From positions 1 to 64,000 of the forward strand of contig NZ_MDAG01000005.1 of the NCBI RefSeq assembly GCF_002876705.1: a stretch of 64,000 nucleotides of DNA, written 5' to 3'. Each line of letters starts with the position of its first letter. The stretch's first letter is position 1. Below the pieces are notes generated by a model. It had not been told where the DNA came from and did not search any database. It saw only the letters and a program-made list of their open reading frames with translations. The position numbers and the translations under genes were made by a program. Shown piece by piece: positions 63,411 through 64,000 of the stretch. Source of the DNA: Enterovibrio norvegicus_B. Lineage in GTDB: Bacteria > Pseudomonadota > Gammaproteobacteria > Enterobacterales > Vibrionaceae.

Positions 63411-64000
63411 CTATTTATCGGTTGCGTCTGGTGTTTCAGATACTGTTGCCTCTACAGGCTTTGTCAGTTTCCACACACGTCCAAAGTGTTTGTGATGACC
63501 CGCTTTAATCCCAGCCTCTTCACCCATACCATGGTACAAGTCGAGATGGTTTTTCTTCACCGCCCCGCCGGTGTCCAATGCCATCAGAAGTTTGAGAATA
63601 TGTTGTCCATTCCAATTACCTTGCTCATCAAGCTGAGGGATTTCTGCCAACAAAACAGAACCCATAGGCAAGTATGCACGGTCAGCTGCAACAGACGCAC
63701 CGGACAGCAATGGTATACCGGCAGTGCCTGTCACTGGTGCTGCAGCTCTCGGCGCGAAGAATACGTAAGACGGATTCTGGTTTAACAGTTCAACCACTGT
63801 CGCTTCATCTTGTTGCGCAGCCACCCAATCTTTGATGGCTTTTAACGACATTTTTTCTCTTGAGACTTCGCCGCGTTCAATCAGCACTTTACCAATGCTG
63901 ACATAAGGGTGGCCATTTTTCCCACCGTAGGCGAAATACTCAAGTTGGTCATCGTCACCAAAATCGATGAAGCCACTGCCTTGCACTTCCATGATGAAGT
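63411..64000 (-). CDS. mltA: membrane-bound lytic murein transglycosylase A (3' part)
   Basis: Only the C-terminal part is present; the gene enters from beyond base 64000. EVQGSGFIDFGDD, FAYGGKNGHPYVSIGKVLIERGE and the 3D domain with MALDTGGAVKKNHLDLYHGMGEEAG are diagnostic of MltA, an outer-membrane lipoprotein that cleaves glycan strands to anhydro-muropeptides. In E. coli mltA adjoins tcdA; here about 4.3 kb separate them. The C terminus has about 20 extra low-complexity residues. Confidence 0.92.
   Translation of the reverse strand, partial: FIMEVQGSGFIDFGDDDQLEYFAYGGKNGHPYVSIGKVLIERGEVSREKMSLKAIKDWVAAQQDEATVVELLNQNPSYVFFAPRAAAPVTGTAGIPLLSGASVAADRAYLPMGSVLLAEIPQLDEQGNWNGQHILKLLMALDTGGAVKKNHLDLYHGMGEEAGIKAGHHKHFGRVWKLTKPVEATVSETPDATDK

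Noticed and set aside
1..64000. tRNA genes, CRISPR arrays, prophage or transposase genes
   Set aside because: I looked for cloverleaf-like segments with GGTTCGAATCC-type T arms, regular repeats and integrase or transposase motifs, and found none that I could support.

Overview
The window is a chromosomal segment from a gammaproteobacterium of the Vibrionaceae type. The gene order (gmhB beside an rRNA operon, trmO-proS, the rpsB-to-tilS cell-envelope cluster, map-glnD-yaeH, truC-yqcC-csrB-syd-queF-ppnN-xni-rlmM, gcvA/gcvB-csdA-csdE) is the enterobacterial/vibrio backbone. The DUF3549, DUF3301, DUF2789 and DUF2310 genes and the phaBAPC order point to Vibrionaceae (a Grimontia, Enterovibrio, Photobacterium or Vibrio relative). 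I cannot fix the genus without a search.

Layout. 1-220: leader and promoters of an rRNA operon transcribed leftward out of the window. 0.35-9.3 kb: gmhB, trmO, proS, two diguanylate cyclase genes, a patatin-like lipase, yaeP, DUF4250, a sodium-dependent transporter and a cytochrome c. 9.3-29.9 kb: a long leftward block of essential genes, rpsB-tsf / pyrH-frr / uppS-cdsA / dxr-rseP-bamA-skp-lpxD-fabZ-lpxA-lpxB-rnhB-dnaE-accA / tilS, where the slashes mark intrinsic terminators I can see. The block links translation, isoprenoid carrier lipid, phospholipid, lipid A, outer-membrane assembly and replication. 30.2-34.4 kb: map, glnD, yaeH. 34.4-41.5 kb: truC, yqcC, DUF3549, DUF3301, then a 1.7-kb gene-free stretch with two nearly identical CsrB-type regulatory RNAs in tandem, each with its own promoter, terminator and upstream response-regulator box. 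After these come DUF2789, a small unknown gene, DUF2310, syd and queF. 41.6-49.6 kb: a periplasm-facing TPR protein with a decayed GGDEF domain, an intact diguanylate cyclase, ppnN, xni, rlmM and a DUF423 gene. 49.6-53.2 kb: an alpha/beta hydrolase, gcvA, the divergent GcvB small RNA, csdA and csdE. 53.8-58.0 kb: the polyhydroxybutyrate operon phaB-phaA-phaP-phaC. 58.1-64 kb: tcdA, a LysR regulator divergent from an aminotransferase plus a beta-keto acid cleavage enzyme, an orphan TAXI-type TRAP binding protein, and the 3' part of mltA running off the right end.

The most interesting features are the tandem csrB pair with duplicated control elements, a 20-bp perfect palindrome found only upstream of the second copy, and the aminotransferase/BKACE/TAXI/LysR island. 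That island and the pha operon both sit within a neighbourhood (csdA-csdE-tcdA-mltA) that is contiguous in E. coli. Several start codons were moved from the longest open frame on ribosome-binding-site and family-length grounds (trmO, uppS, pyrH, rpsB, lpxA GTG, fabZ TTG, queF, phaB, phaP and others). All functional calls come from reading the translated proteins; no database search was run.
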